Below, piece by piece: positions 36,357 through 45,609 of a stretch of 64,000 bases of DNA (positions are counted from its first letter, which is position 1; each line of letters starts with the position of its first letter). The DNA is taken from positions 62,001 to 126,000 of the forward strand of contig NZ_MDET01000005.1 of NCBI RefSeq assembly GCF_002075885.1, in the 5' to 3' direction. Both the position numbers and the translations under genes were made by a program. Below the pieces are notes generated by a model. The model had not been told where the DNA came from. It did not search any database and worked only from the letters and a program-made list of their open reading frames with translations. The stretch is from Manganibacter manganicus. Lineage in GTDB: Bacteria; Pseudomonadota; Alphaproteobacteria; Rhizobiales; Rhizobiaceae.

Positions 36357-37721
36357 CTACAGCAAGGTTCCGCGCAGGATGACAAGCGCGACCGAAAAAT
36401 AGATGACGAGGCCGGTCACGTCGACCAATGTCGCGACGAACGGCGCGGACGCGCTGGCTGGATCGAAGCCTATGCGTTTCAGGATGAAAGGCAGCATGGA
36501 GCCGGTCAATGATCCGAAGGTGACAATGCCGATCAGCGCCATCCCGACCGTCGCCGCGATCAATTCCCAGTGCGGGCCGTAATCGTAGAAGCCGGCATAT
36601 TGCCACAAGGTGATGCGCGCCACCCCGACCAGGCCCAGCATCGCACCCAGCACGATGCCGGCCGGCAGTTCACGGACCGCCACGCGCCACCAGTCGCCGA
36701 GCGAGATTTCGCGCAGCGCCAGAGCCCGGATGACCAGCGAAGTCGCCTGAGAGCCTGAATTGCCGCCGGAACTCATAATGAGAGGGATGAAGAGGGTCAG
36801 CACGATCGCGCTTTCCAACTCATGCTCGTAACCCTGCATGGCGCTGGCCGTCAGCATCTCGCCGAGGAACAGGGCACAGAGCCAGCCGCCGCGCTTGCCG
36901 ATCATCGAGAAGAAGCCCATCTTCATATAGGGCTCGTCCAGCGCCTCCATGCCGCCGAAACGATGCACGTCTTCCGTCGTTTCCTCGATCATCGTGTCGA
37001 GAATGTCGTCCACGGTAACAAGCCCGATAATCCTGTCGTTCTCGACCACGGGGACGGCAAGGAGGTCATATTTGCGGATAAGTTGCGCCACCTGCTCGAC
37101 GTCCATCAGCGGCGGAACGGTGACGGGCGCCTTGTCGGGCGTCACAGCCATGATCTGCGCGTCCGGCGCGCTGGCGATAAGCCGCCGCAGCCCGAAAGCC
37201 CGCAGCAATGTGCGGCTTTGCGGGTCGATGACATAGATCGCGTAGATCGTCTCGCGGGTCCTCTCCACTTCGCGGATATGGTCGAGCGTGCGTGCGACCG
37301 TCCAATCCGGCGGCACGCTGACATATTCGGTGGTCATGATCGAGCCGGCACTGCCTTCCGGATAGCCGAGAATGGCCAGGATCGTGTGGCGCAGCGCCGG
37401 CGTGATCGCGTGCAGCAGATCGGTGCGCGCCGGTTCGGACAATTCGCGCACGACATCGGCGGCACGGTCCACCGACATGGCGGCGAGCAGCCTGCCTGCC
37501 TTGTCGCGCGGCAGCGATTCGATCAATTCGGGAGCGTCGTCGAGTTCCGGCTGGTCGAATATCTCGACGGCACGCTCGAACGGCAGTTCGGCAAGCAGTT
37601 CCGAAGCCAGTTCGCGCGGCTCCCGGTTCAGGGCCTCGACGATATCGGCGACGTGATCGTTTGCGAGAATGCGGGCGATGGCGACAGCATCGCCGCCCGC
37701 GATGGGCGAAACTTCGTTCAT
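36357..37721 (-). CDS. mgtE: magnesium transporter MgtE
   Basis: A 454-residue MgtE: an N-terminal superhelical domain (about 15-130) with LAAMSVDRAADVVREL, two CBS domains (about 135-255), including VVENDRIIGLVTVDDILDTM, and a five-helix membrane domain from about 285. LTLFIPLIMSSGGNSGSQAT contains the pore signature. Cytoplasmic domains sense Mg2+ and close the pore. It converges with gor across 36 bp. No Mg2+ riboswitch was recognised in the 280 bp between it and the chloride channel gene. Confidence 0.95.
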   Translation of the reverse strand: MNEVSPIAGGDAVAIARILANDHVADIVEALNREPRELASELLAELPFERAVEIFDQPELDDAPELIESLPRDKAGRLLAAMSVDRAADVVRELSEPARTDLLHAITPALRHTILAILGYPEGSAGSIMTTEYVSVPPDWTVARTLDHIREVERTRETIYAIYVIDPQSRTLLRAFGLRRLIASAPDAQIMAVTPDKAPVTVPPLMDVEQVAQLIRKYDLLAVPVVENDRIIGLVTVDDILDTMIEETTEDVHRFGGMEALDEPYMKMGFFSMIGKRGGWLCALFLGEMLTASAMQGYEHELESAIVLTLFIPLIMSSGGNSGSQATSLVIRALALREISLGDWWRVAVRELPAGIVLGAMLGLVGVARITLWQYAGFYDYGPHWELIAATVGMALIGIVTFGSLTGSMLPFILKRIGFDPASASAPFVATLVDVTGLVIYFSVALVILRGTLL

Positions 37722-38001
37722 GGCTCACTCCTTGCCGTCGGCCGGATGTGAGCCCAAGGTCACGTCAGGCAGACGGCTTTTGCATTCGACTTTGACCGTC
37801 GCCAGGCATGGCGGGTTGACCTTTCCGCTCGCGAGTTGAAATTGAAATCTGCAAGCGCGCGCAACATAGGCGCCTGCCCATCGGAGTCAATGTCGACGAA
37901 GACCGTGGGTCGGCGAAGACGGTGGGTCGATGAGGGCTGTGGCGACGAGAGCCAGGCAATTGTGAGCGCAAGCCGATCCTGCAAGCAGGCCGTTCGCGCT
38001 A

Positions 38002-39780
38002 CTATTGCTGCCGACTGCCCCGGAAGCGGAAGAAGCGCGCCCGATCCTGATCCTCGGAGCGCGTCCTGGTGCGCACACGCATGATGTCTTTCCAGCCGAT
38101 ATAGCCAATCAGACGGTTGTCGTCGCGCGAGACGACAGGAAGATGCGAGACATTGGCCGTCTGCAACTTGTCGGCCAGCGATTCGAGGTATTCATCCGGA
38201 TAGGCGAGCGTGTTCCTGGCGCCGGCCAGCAGTTCCCCCAGCGTCGTGTTGCGATGCACGCCGGAGCGGCGCCAGCGCAGGATGCCGGGAGGGTCGATGA
38301 TGCCGAGTACATGACCTTGCGCGTTCACCACCGGGAAGCTTGGATGGCGCGTCTCGGGCGACGTCAGATGCGCGGCCGCGCCATGCAATGTCATGGTTTC
38401 CGGAACCGTTTCGACATTCGTGGTCATCACCTGGCTTACGCGCGTCAGCGCGAAGGGATCGACGCGGTATTCGCGGGTCAGATGCAGGCCGCGCCTCGCG
38501 ATCTTCTCGGTCAGGATCGAGCGCTTCATCAACAGCACGGTCACGACATGGGCGGCCGAACAGGCGGTGATCAGAGGGACCAGGACATGCGTGTTGCCGG
38601 TGAGTTCGACGGCAAAGAAGGTCGCCGTCAGCGGCGCGCGCATGGTGCCGCCCATCGTTGCGGCCATGGCAAGCAGGGCCCAGAAGCCGGGACTGGCCTC
38701 GGGCAGGAAACCGGCGACGGCGATGCCCATCGCGCCGCCGATGATGAGCAGCGGTGCGAGCACGCCGCCGGAGGTGCCCGAACCCAGTGCGACCGACCAG
38801 ATAATCGCCTTGACCACCAGCAGCAGGATTGCCACCTTGGTAACGACATTGCCTTCCAGCATATGCGCGATGTTGTCGTAACCGACGCCCAACGCGTTCG
38901 GCTCGATCAGGCCGCCGATGCCGACGACGACGCCGCCGATCGCGGGCCACCACATCCAGTGGATCGGCAATTTCAGGAAAGCGTCCTCACAGGCATAGAC
39001 GATCTGTGTCAAAAGCCCTGAAAGCAGCCCGCCGGCTATGCCGATGAGGATCCAGCCGCCAAGCCCGGCGAAAGACGATTCCATGCCGCCATGGAAAGCG
39101 AAGAGGGGGGAGGGCAGGTGAAGCGCCGTGCGCTCGACCTCGGCGATGATCGACGCCACCGCGACGGGGATGAAGGAGCGCGGTGTCCATTCGAACAGGA
39201 GCAGTTCGACTGCGAGCATGATCGCGGCAATCGGCGTGCCGAACACCGTTGTCATGCCGGCGGCGGCACCTGCGACCAGCAGCGTCTTGCGCTCCGAATC
39301 CGTGACGGGAAGTGCCTGTGCGATCAGCGAGCCGATGGCGCCGCCGGTCATGATGATCGGGCCTTCGGCGCCGAACGGGCCACCGGTGCCGATCGATATT
39401 GCGGAGGACAACGGCTTCAGGATCGCCACCTTCACGTCCAGCCGCGAGCGGCCCAGCATGATGGCTTCCAAAGCTTCGGGGATGCCATGGCCGCGGATCT
39501 TGTCGCTGCCGTAGCGCGCCATCAGGCCGATGATGAGGGCGCCGATAACCGGAACGAACATCGCCAGCCAGCCGAGCGGCGTGTCGCCAAGGCTCAGGTC
39601 AGCCAGGGTGAAGCGGCCGAAATAGGCGACATTCGTGGTCAGCTTGATGAGATCCATCAGGATGACGCCGGCGCCAAGCGCGATGGTCCCGACCACCACC
39701 GCTATGGCGGCGATGACGAGAACGCGTGCGTCGGTCGTAAAGTCGCCCAGGTGGCGCTGGTCGGCGTGAACAGATTTCAT
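38002..39780 (-). CDS. CLC-family chloride channel/transporter with CBS domains
   Basis: A 592-residue CLC protein: ten or more membrane helices (about 20-445) and a C-terminal pair of CBS domains (about 455-580). The filter sequences are GTGGPFGAEGPIIMTGGAIG, with the gating Glu in GAEGP, and GSGTSGGVLAPLLIIGGAMG. The usual GSGIP signature is shifted to GHGIPEALEAIM. The gating Glu suggests either a proton-coupled exchanger or a voltage-dependent channel. It is divergent from a MarR gene with an inverted repeat between them. Confidence 0.9.
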   Translation of the reverse strand: MKSVHADQRHLGDFTTDARVLVIAAIAVVVGTIALGAGVILMDLIKLTTNVAYFGRFTLADLSLGDTPLGWLAMFVPVIGALIIGLMARYGSDKIRGHGIPEALEAIMLGRSRLDVKVAILKPLSSAISIGTGGPFGAEGPIIMTGGAIGSLIAQALPVTDSERKTLLVAGAAAGMTTVFGTPIAAIMLAVELLLFEWTPRSFIPVAVASIIAEVERTALHLPSPLFAFHGGMESSFAGLGGWILIGIAGGLLSGLLTQIVYACEDAFLKLPIHWMWWPAIGGVVVGIGGLIEPNALGVGYDNIAHMLEGNVVTKVAILLLVVKAIIWSVALGSGTSGGVLAPLLIIGGAMGIAVAGFLPEASPGFWALLAMAATMGGTMRAPLTATFFAVELTGNTHVLVPLITACSAAHVVTVLLMKRSILTEKIARRGLHLTREYRVDPFALTRVSQVMTTNVETVPETMTLHGAAAHLTSPETRHPSFPVVNAQGHVLGIIDPPGILRWRRSGVHRNTTLGELLAGARNTLAYPDEYLESLADKLQTANVSHLPVVSRDDNRLIGYIGWKDIMRVRTRTRSEDQDRARFFRFRGSRQQ

Positions 39781-39858
39781 CGGTGTCTTCTTCTTCCGGA
39801 AAGGGGCGGCCGTGGCTATGGTGCCGGCAAGGCGGATAAACGCCTGTTGCGCGCTCTC

Positions 39859-39873
39859 TATCGTATCACGATA
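39859..39873. promoter_or_regulatory. inverted repeat TATCGT-N3-ACGATA, candidate MarR operator
   Basis: A perfect 6+3+6 bp inverted repeat in the 142-bp space between the divergent CLC and marR genes, 49 bp before the MarR start. Typical size and location for a MarR-type operator; binding is inferred. Confidence 0.5.
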
Positions 39874-39922
39874 TAATTATTCAAGAGGGCAAAGTGCCGT
39901 TGCTTGCGAAATCGGAGGGTCG

Positions 39923-40360
39923 ATGAGCGATAAACCACCACCGAGGGGACGTTCCGAGATCACGCGTGCCGATTACCAGGCCCTGTCCGATTTCCGTTAT
40001 CTGCTGCGCTGCTTTCTTGAATTCAGCCAGACAGCGGCCCGCGGCGTTGGGCTCACGCCACGCCAGCATCAGGCGCTTTTGGCCATCAAAGGCTTCCCGG
40101 ACGACAGTCTGGTGACGATCGGCGATCTCGCCGAGCGGTTGCGTATCCGCCATCACAGTGCCGTCGAACTGGTGGATCGGCTGTGCGAAGCCGGTCTCGT
40201 CATGCGACGGCAGGACGAAAACGACCAGCGGCGCGTCGTGCTGATGCTGACGGATCAGGCGAACGATCATCTGGCAGAGTTGTCGATGGCGCATCTCGAT
40301 GAGCTTTCGCGTATCGAGCCGATGCTCTCGCGCATCCTCGCACGCCGAAAAGTCTCGTAA
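39923..40360 (+). CDS. MarR-family transcriptional regulator
   Basis: A 145-residue winged-helix regulator with a GGAGGG site before ATG 39923. It has GLTPRQHQALLAIKG, the recognition region LAERLRIRHHSAVELVDRLC (about 74-93) and the wing VMRRQDENDQRRVVLMLT. Effector unknown. It may control itself and the divergent CLC gene through the repeat at 39859-39873. The convergent ABC exporter gene ends 3 bp away. Confidence 0.9.
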   Translation: MSDKPPPRGRSEITRADYQALSDFRYLLRCFLEFSQTAARGVGLTPRQHQALLAIKGFPDDSLVTIGDLAERLRIRHHSAVELVDRLCEAGLVMRRQDENDQRRVVLMLTDQANDHLAELSMAHLDELSRIEPMLSRILARRKVS

Positions 40361-40363
40361 TGA

Positions 40364-42361
40364 CTATTTCTGCCGTTGCCGGAGACGCAGCCGCAGCCAA
40401 CCTTCCTCGACCGGCCGTGCCTGCGGCTGGTTGAGAATGGTCGTGATCTCGGCGGGCAGGGGGGGCGCAAGCGGCTTCTTGGTCGCCACCCCGTCGGCAA
40501 TGGTCAGGACGCTGTGATAAAATTCCTCGCCGGCTGCCGTTTTTGGCGGCGTCGCCTCATGCATGACGCTGATCACGGTCACGCCGGGGCAATTGTCCTG
40601 GATCGCCTGATGGAAGGCGATCTTGCCTTCCGGGTCCAGAGCGCCGGTCGCTTCATCGAGAAACAGCAGACCCGGCTGCTGCAAGAGGATGCGGGCGACG
40701 ACCAGCTTCTGTTTCTGGCCGCCGGAAAGCACCTGATCCCAACTCTTGCCTTCGCGGCTCGTCTCGTTGAGGGCTTCGATGAAGTCGCCGAGCCCCGCCT
40801 TGTGCAACGCCGAGGCCACGCGCGGATCGGAGTAGCCCGCGGACTCTTCGGGCAGGCAGACGAGTTCCTTGAGCGACACTTGCGGCAGCTTGACTTCCTG
40901 GGCGGCATAGAAGGTGCGAACGCCTTCCGGAAAGACGATCGTGCCGCGCCCATAGGGCCACAGCCCGTTCACGGCCTTGATCAGCGATGTCTTGCCGGAA
41001 CCTGATTCACCCTTGAGGAACGTCCATTCGCCACGCCGGAAGCGGAGCCTTTCCGCGCGCACGAACGGTTCGGTATCGTGGCCCTGATGGTTAAGTTCCA
41101 GATTCTGGATGGTCAGGCCGAAGACCTGATTCTGGCTGCTGTAGTGGAACTCGGAACGACCGGTTTCGCGGTAGAAGTCGGCCGGCCGCTGGACGCTCTC
41201 GATGGCTTCGGCAAGGTCCATCACGCGCTTGCTGTTGGCCCTCAGCGTGGCGATCGCGGGCATGACGTGGATGAACCACGAACATTGGCTGATCAGCGAA
41301 TTGACCAGTTCGGCGCCGGTAATATAGGCGCGCAGGTCTATGCGGCTGTGAATGAAAGGCAGGAGGCCGGGACCATAGGCGACGATACGGGCGCCGATGA
41401 AGTTGTAAACCCGCTCGAAGGACGCATAACCGGCATTGACGACGTTGAGCCGCGACCAGGTGCGGTCGATGTCGACATAGAGGCGGCCATGCATGTCTTT
41501 CTGGACATTTTCGCCGCGCGAGGCCGCGATATGGAAGCTGCGCCGCAGGAATGTGGTCAATTCGCCGCGATAACTGCCTTCCGCCTTCTGCATATTGATG
41601 GAAATGCGCTCCAGCAGCCCACCGAGTTTGACGGCGATGAAGGTGTTCACCGGGACGTAGAGCGCGACCGCCGCCAAGGCGAGGACGGCGCTGCCATAAC
41701 GGCCGAAGAATTCCAGCCCGCTGACCTGTGTGGACATTTCCAGCAGTTTCTGGCCGACGAAAAACAGCGAACTGGCCACCGCCATGACGCCCATGGCAAG
41801 GCCGATGGCGCCGCCGGCCATGCCCTTGATGGATTCCTGTATGCGCTGGTCGATATTGTCGGGCGCTTCGCTGCCGCCGGCATGCTGGGCATGAAAATGC
41901 GTGTGATTGCCGTCGAGCAGGGCTTCATTGAAGCGGCTGTCGAGCCAGCCGCGCCATTTCCGGTGCAGGGTGGCCGAGACGAAGGTGCGCGAACCGGTGA
42001 TGCCGACATCCTTGAATATGACGAGGGCAACCAGCGTGCCTGCGTTGAAAAGCAGCGAGGACAGCGGATCAGCGTTGGCCGCATCGTGATAATACGCGAT
42101 CGAATTGATGAGCGCGCCGGAGGCTTCCGCGAACCAGACGCCGGCCTTGCTGGAAAGCGCCGTGAGGAAGGCGACCACCAGGGTCAGCGCCCACGCCTCC
42201 TTCCACCGGTCCGAGAACCAGTAGGCCCGCATCAGGCCCCAGAAGTTGCGCATTGATGAAACCGGCGTCAGGCGCTGCTGTTTCTCGCCGCGGCGAAACC
42301 AGCGCTGGAGTCCCTTTCGTCCCGGTCTGTCGGCTCGAATCACTGTTCTGCCCAAACCCAT
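40364..42361 (-). CDS. ABC transporter permease/ATPase fusion, SbmA/BacA-YddA type
   Basis: A 665-residue half transporter. Residues about 50-420 form the membrane domain of the SbmA/BacA-like family, with VNTFIAVKLGGLLERISINM and YRGELTTFLRRSFHIAASRG. From about 440 the ATPase follows: Walker A LKGESGSGKTSLIKAVNGLW, signature LSGGQKQKLVVARILL, Walker B LLFLDEATGALD and a switch His in SVMHEA. YddA/ExsE-type relatives move peptides or very-long-chain lipids. The start has no clear ribosome site, and an inverted repeat lies 9 bp upstream. Substrate unknown. Confidence 0.88.
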   Translation of the reverse strand: MGLGRTVIRADRPGRKGLQRWFRRGEKQQRLTPVSSMRNFWGLMRAYWFSDRWKEAWALTLVVAFLTALSSKAGVWFAEASGALINSIAYYHDAANADPLSSLLFNAGTLVALVIFKDVGITGSRTFVSATLHRKWRGWLDSRFNEALLDGNHTHFHAQHAGGSEAPDNIDQRIQESIKGMAGGAIGLAMGVMAVASSLFFVGQKLLEMSTQVSGLEFFGRYGSAVLALAAVALYVPVNTFIAVKLGGLLERISINMQKAEGSYRGELTTFLRRSFHIAASRGENVQKDMHGRLYVDIDRTWSRLNVVNAGYASFERVYNFIGARIVAYGPGLLPFIHSRIDLRAYITGAELVNSLISQCSWFIHVMPAIATLRANSKRVMDLAEAIESVQRPADFYRETGRSEFHYSSQNQVFGLTIQNLELNHQGHDTEPFVRAERLRFRRGEWTFLKGESGSGKTSLIKAVNGLWPYGRGTIVFPEGVRTFYAAQEVKLPQVSLKELVCLPEESAGYSDPRVASALHKAGLGDFIEALNETSREGKSWDQVLSGGQKQKLVVARILLQQPGLLFLDEATGALDPEGKIAFHQAIQDNCPGVTVISVMHEATPPKTAAGEEFYHSVLTIADGVATKKPLAPPLPAEITTILNQPQARPVEEGWLRLRLRQRQK

Positions 42362-42369
42362 CTAGTTTT

Positions 42370-42384
42370 GTTACGAATGGTAAC
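42370..42384. promoter_or_regulatory. inverted repeat GTTAC-N5-GTAAC before the ABC gene
   Basis: A perfect 5+5 bp repeat with a 5-bp spacer, beginning 9 bp before the ABC gene ATG, where a ribosome site would normally be. A regulator site or a hairpin that masks the start are both possible. Confidence 0.35.
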
Positions 42385-42752
42385 ACCAATTGATCATTTT
42401 CTCTTAATTTTCTGGTTAACGCTTTGGATGTACGGCGCATGCGTTGCCCGTTTGCAACAATTGAAGCTGCTTCGGGTAGATTGACTACCTGAAGGATTAT
42501 TATTTCAGGACAATGACTTATCTCGATATTTCGTGTGTTCGGCGAGATTGCCGTTGCAAAGCGCCCAGGGTCGCCCGTCCTGTCGATCGGCTACGTATTA
42601 ATTCTTGCGGCACGATGATGGCGCGGTTTGTTCCGTTGCGTCTGATTCGCCAGGCTGAAAAATGAAGCGGGTTTTGGCCGCTGCGATGAGGCTTGCATCG
42701 TTCATGGATGCGGTTTACGCCCTGCGGATATTTCGTTCAGGAACTACCGAAC
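42385..42752. other. intergenic region with serS promoter side, nothing further recognised
   Basis: About 370 bp between the ABC gene and serS. It is AT-richer near 42385-42420, with promoter-like stretches, but no T-box, attenuator or other structured leader was recognised. Confidence 0.3.
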
Positions 42753-44075
42753 ATGCTTGATATCCGATGGATTCGCGAGAACCCCGAGGCTCTTGCCGAT
42801 GCGTTGGTCAAACGCTCGTGGTCCGAGACGGATGCCGAGGCAATGGTCGCCGAGTTGATCGCCGACGATGAAGCGCGCCGCGCCCATGTCAGCGAGTTGC
42901 AGGCCAGGCAGGAGCGCCGCAATGCCGCCTCCAAGGAGATCGGCAAGGCGATGGCTGCCAGGGATGCCGCGCTTGCCGAGCGTCTGAAGGCTGAGGTTTC
43001 GGAGATCAAGAGCTTTATCCAGAACGGCGAGGCGCGCGAGCGCGAGCTGGACAAGGCGCTGGAAGACGCGCTAGCGGTTTTGCCCAATGTGCCGCTGGAG
43101 GATGTGCCGTTCGGAAAGGACGAGAGCGACAATGTCGAGGTCCGCCGCTTCGGCGAGGAATTGATCGCCAAACGCCAGCCGCGCATGGGCAACAAGCCGA
43201 AGGAGCACTTCGAGATCGGCGAGCAACTCGGGATGATGGATTTCGAGCGCGCGGCAAAGCTTTCCGGCTCGCGCTTTACCGTGCTCAGCGGCCAACTCGC
43301 CCGGCTTGAGCGCGCGCTGGGCCAGTTCATGCTCGACACGCATACGGGCGAGCATGGCTACACCGAGGTGCAGCCGCCGCTGCTGGTGCGCGACGAGGCG
43401 CTTTACGGCACCGGGCAATTGCCGAAATTCGAGGAAGATCTTTTTTTTACACCGCATGGGGAGAGCAGGCTTGGCCTCATCCCCACGGCCGAGGTCCCGC
43501 TGACCAACCTGGTGCGCGAGGAGATTCTGCCGCACGAAAAGCTGCCGCTGCGCATGACCGCGCTGACGCCCTGCTTCCGCTCGGAAGCGGGCTCGGCCGG
43601 GCGCGACACGCGCGGCATGCTGCGCCAGCACCAGTTCTATAAGGTGGAACTTGTTTCGATCACCGATCAGGAAAGCTCGCTGGCCGAACATGAGCGCATG
43701 ACGGAATGCGCCGAGACGATTCTGAAGAAGCTCGAACTGCCGTTCCGCACAGTGGTGCTGTGCACCGGCGACATGGGCTTTGGCGCGCGCAAGACCTATG
43801 ACATAGAAGTGTGGCTGCCGGGGCAGAATGCCTATCGCGAGATTTCGTCCTGCTCCGTCTGCGGTGATTTCCAGGCGCGGCGCATGAACACCCGCTACAA
43901 GGATAAGGACGGCAAGGGCAACCAGTTCGTCCATACACTCAACGGGTCCGGCACAGCGGTGGGACGGGCTCTCATCGCGGTCATGGAAAATTACCAGAAC
44001 GCGGATGGCAGCGTAACCATTCCTGAAGCCCTGCGGCCTTACATGGGCGGACTTGAGAAAATAGAACGACAATAA
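42753..44075 (+). CDS. serS: seryl-tRNA synthetase
   Basis: A 440-residue class II synthetase. An N-terminal antiparallel coiled coil (about 30-105) binds the tRNA-Ser variable arm. Motif 2 is [20 protein letters not shown] (about 270-289) followed by HQFYKVE, and motif 3 is [20 protein letters not shown] (about 400-419). ATG 42753 ([12 protein letters not shown]) is the conserved start; an open frame continues 20 codons upstream. It overlaps surE by one base (TAATG), opening a core operon. Confidence 0.97.
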   Translation: MLDIRWIRENPEALADALVKRSWSETDAEAMVAELIADDEARRAHVSELQARQERRNAASKEIGKAMAARDAALAERLKAEVSEIKSFIQNGEARERELDKALEDALAVLPNVPLEDVPFGKDESDNVEVRRFGEELIAKRQPRMGNKPKEHFEIGEQLGMMDFERAAKLSGSRFTVLSGQLARLERALGQFMLDTHTGEHGYTEVQPPLLVRDEALYGTGQLPKFEEDLFFTPHGESRLGLIPTAEVPLTNLVREEILPHEKLPLRMTALTPCFRSEAGSAGRDTRGMLRQHQFYKVELVSITDQESSLAEHERMTECAETILKKLELPFRTVVLCTGDMGFGARKTYDIEVWLPGQNAYREISSCSVCGDFQARRMNTRYKDKDGKGNQFVHTLNGSGTAVGRALIAVMENYQNADGSVTIPEALRPYMGGLEKIERQ

Positions 44076-44833
44076 TGCGTATTCTTTTGACGAATGACGA
44101 CGGCATTCACGCCGAAGGGCTTTCCTCGCTCGAAAAGATTGCCCGGCAATTGTCGGACGATGTTTGGGTGGTCGCGCCGGAGATGGATCAATCCGGCTAT
44201 GCTCATTCGCTGTCTATCTCCGAACCGCTGCGCCTGCGCAAGATCGACGCCAGGCATTTTGCCGTGCGTGGCACGCCGACCGATTGCGTCATCATGGGCG
44301 TGCGCAAGATTTTGCCCGCCATGCCCGATCTTATCCTGTCGGGCGTCAATTCCGGCGCCAATGTCGCCGACGACGTGACGTATTCGGGTACGGTTGCCGG
44401 CGCCATGGAAGGCGCCTTGCTCGGCGTGCCCTCATTCGCCATCAGCCAGGCCTACAGCTATATCGACGAAGATCGATACGTTCCTTATGGAACGACGGAG
44501 GCACTAGCGCCGGCACTTTTGAAGAAGCTGCTGGCGCGTCCGCTGCCCGAAGGTGTCCTGATCAACGTCAATTTTCCAAACTGCGCACCTGAGGAAGTCG
44601 CCGGCACGGTCGTCGCGTCGCAGGGCAAGCTGGCCTACAGCGTGTCGGTGGACGAACGCCGCGACGGGCGGGGCCTGCCATATTACTGGCTGCGCTTCTC
44701 GCGTGAACCGGCCGATGGGCGGACAGGCACCGACCTGCATGCCCTGCGCAACCGGCAGGTTTCGGTGACGCCGCTCAAGCTGGATTTCACCGCGCACGAA
44801 CTGCGCGATCAACTCGCCAAGGCGCTTGCATGA
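44075..44833 (+). CDS. surE: 5'/3'-nucleotidase SurE
   Basis: A 252-residue SurE phosphatase. [16 protein letters not shown] carries the catalytic Asp pair, and [17 protein letters not shown] and [20 protein letters not shown] are the metal and substrate blocks. It dephosphorylates nucleoside monophosphates. It is translationally linked to serS (1-bp overlap) and pcm (4-bp overlap), the usual surE-pcm stress pair. Confidence 0.97.
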   Translation: MRILLTNDDGIHAEGLSSLEKIARQLSDDVWVVAPEMDQSGYAHSLSISEPLRLRKIDARHFAVRGTPTDCVIMGVRKILPAMPDLILSGVNSGANVADDVTYSGTVAGAMEGALLGVPSFAISQAYSYIDEDRYVPYGTTEALAPALLKKLLARPLPEGVLINVNFPNCAPEEVAGTVVASQGKLAYSVSVDERRDGRGLPYYWLRFSREPADGRTGTDLHALRNRQVSVTPLKLDFTAHELRDQLAKALA

Positions 44834-45486
44834 ATTCGCTCTCTGCTGACGATCGCGAAGGGTTTGCGGCTTTCCTGCTGCGGTTGCGCGGCAAGGGCAC
44901 GGTCTCGAAAGCACTGATCGCGGCGATCGAGGCAACGCCGCGACGCAGCTTCATCTCCGGTCATTTTCACGATCTGGCATGGTCGGAGCGGACGCTGCCG
45001 ATCGAATGCGGCGAGACCATCGAAGGCGCCGATTTGCAGGCCGCGGTCATCGCCGCCCTTGCCATCGAGCCGACCAGCCGCGTCCTGGAAATCGGAACGG
45101 GGTCCGGCTATACGGCCGCCGTCATGTCGCGGCTTGCCGCGCGGGTTGTCACCATCGACCGCTACAAGACGTTGACCGAGCAGGCGCGGCAGCGTTTCGA
45201 TGCGCTCGGTATTTCAAATGCGATTGCGCGGCAGGCGGACGGCGCGACGGGGCTAGCAGGCGAGGGACCCTTCGACCGCATCGTCGCCTGGGTGGCGTTC
45301 GATTCGCTGCCGCGTTTCCTTCTGGAGCAATTGTCGAGCGGTGGTTCTGTCGTGGCGCCCATAGGGCCGGAAGAGGGCGAGCAAATCGTGGCCAAGCTTA
45401 CCAAGGTCGGCAGCCGCTTCGAACGCGAGGATATCGGCGTGGTTCGTTTCCAGCCGCCGGTCGCCGGTGTCGCGTCGGTCATCTAG
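44830..45486 (+). CDS. pcm: protein-L-isoaspartate O-methyltransferase
   Basis: A 218-residue PIMT that methylates isoaspartyl residues in aged proteins. Motif I is [19 protein letters not shown] (about 79-97). Substrate region IECGETIEG replaces the usual IGHGQTIS-type sequence. The C-terminal part has [18 protein letters not shown]. It overlaps surE by 4 bp. Confidence 0.93.
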   Translation: MNSLSADDREGFAAFLLRLRGKGTVSKALIAAIEATPRRSFISGHFHDLAWSERTLPIECGETIEGADLQAAVIAALAIEPTSRVLEIGTGSGYTAAVMSRLAARVVTIDRYKTLTEQARQRFDALGISNAIARQADGATGLAGEGPFDRIVAWVAFDSLPRFLLEQLSSGGSVVAPIGPEEGEQIVAKLTKVGSRFEREDIGVVRFQPPVAGVASVI

Positions 45487-45609
45487 CTTCCGCGTTTAAA
45501 GCCAGGTTTTTAAGAAAAATCGTCTCGGATTCTAACGGCTTAACCGACCGGTAACATTAACGCGCTTTAATCATACCCGATGTGTACCGGGTCTGTGCGG
45601 GTTAGTGCG

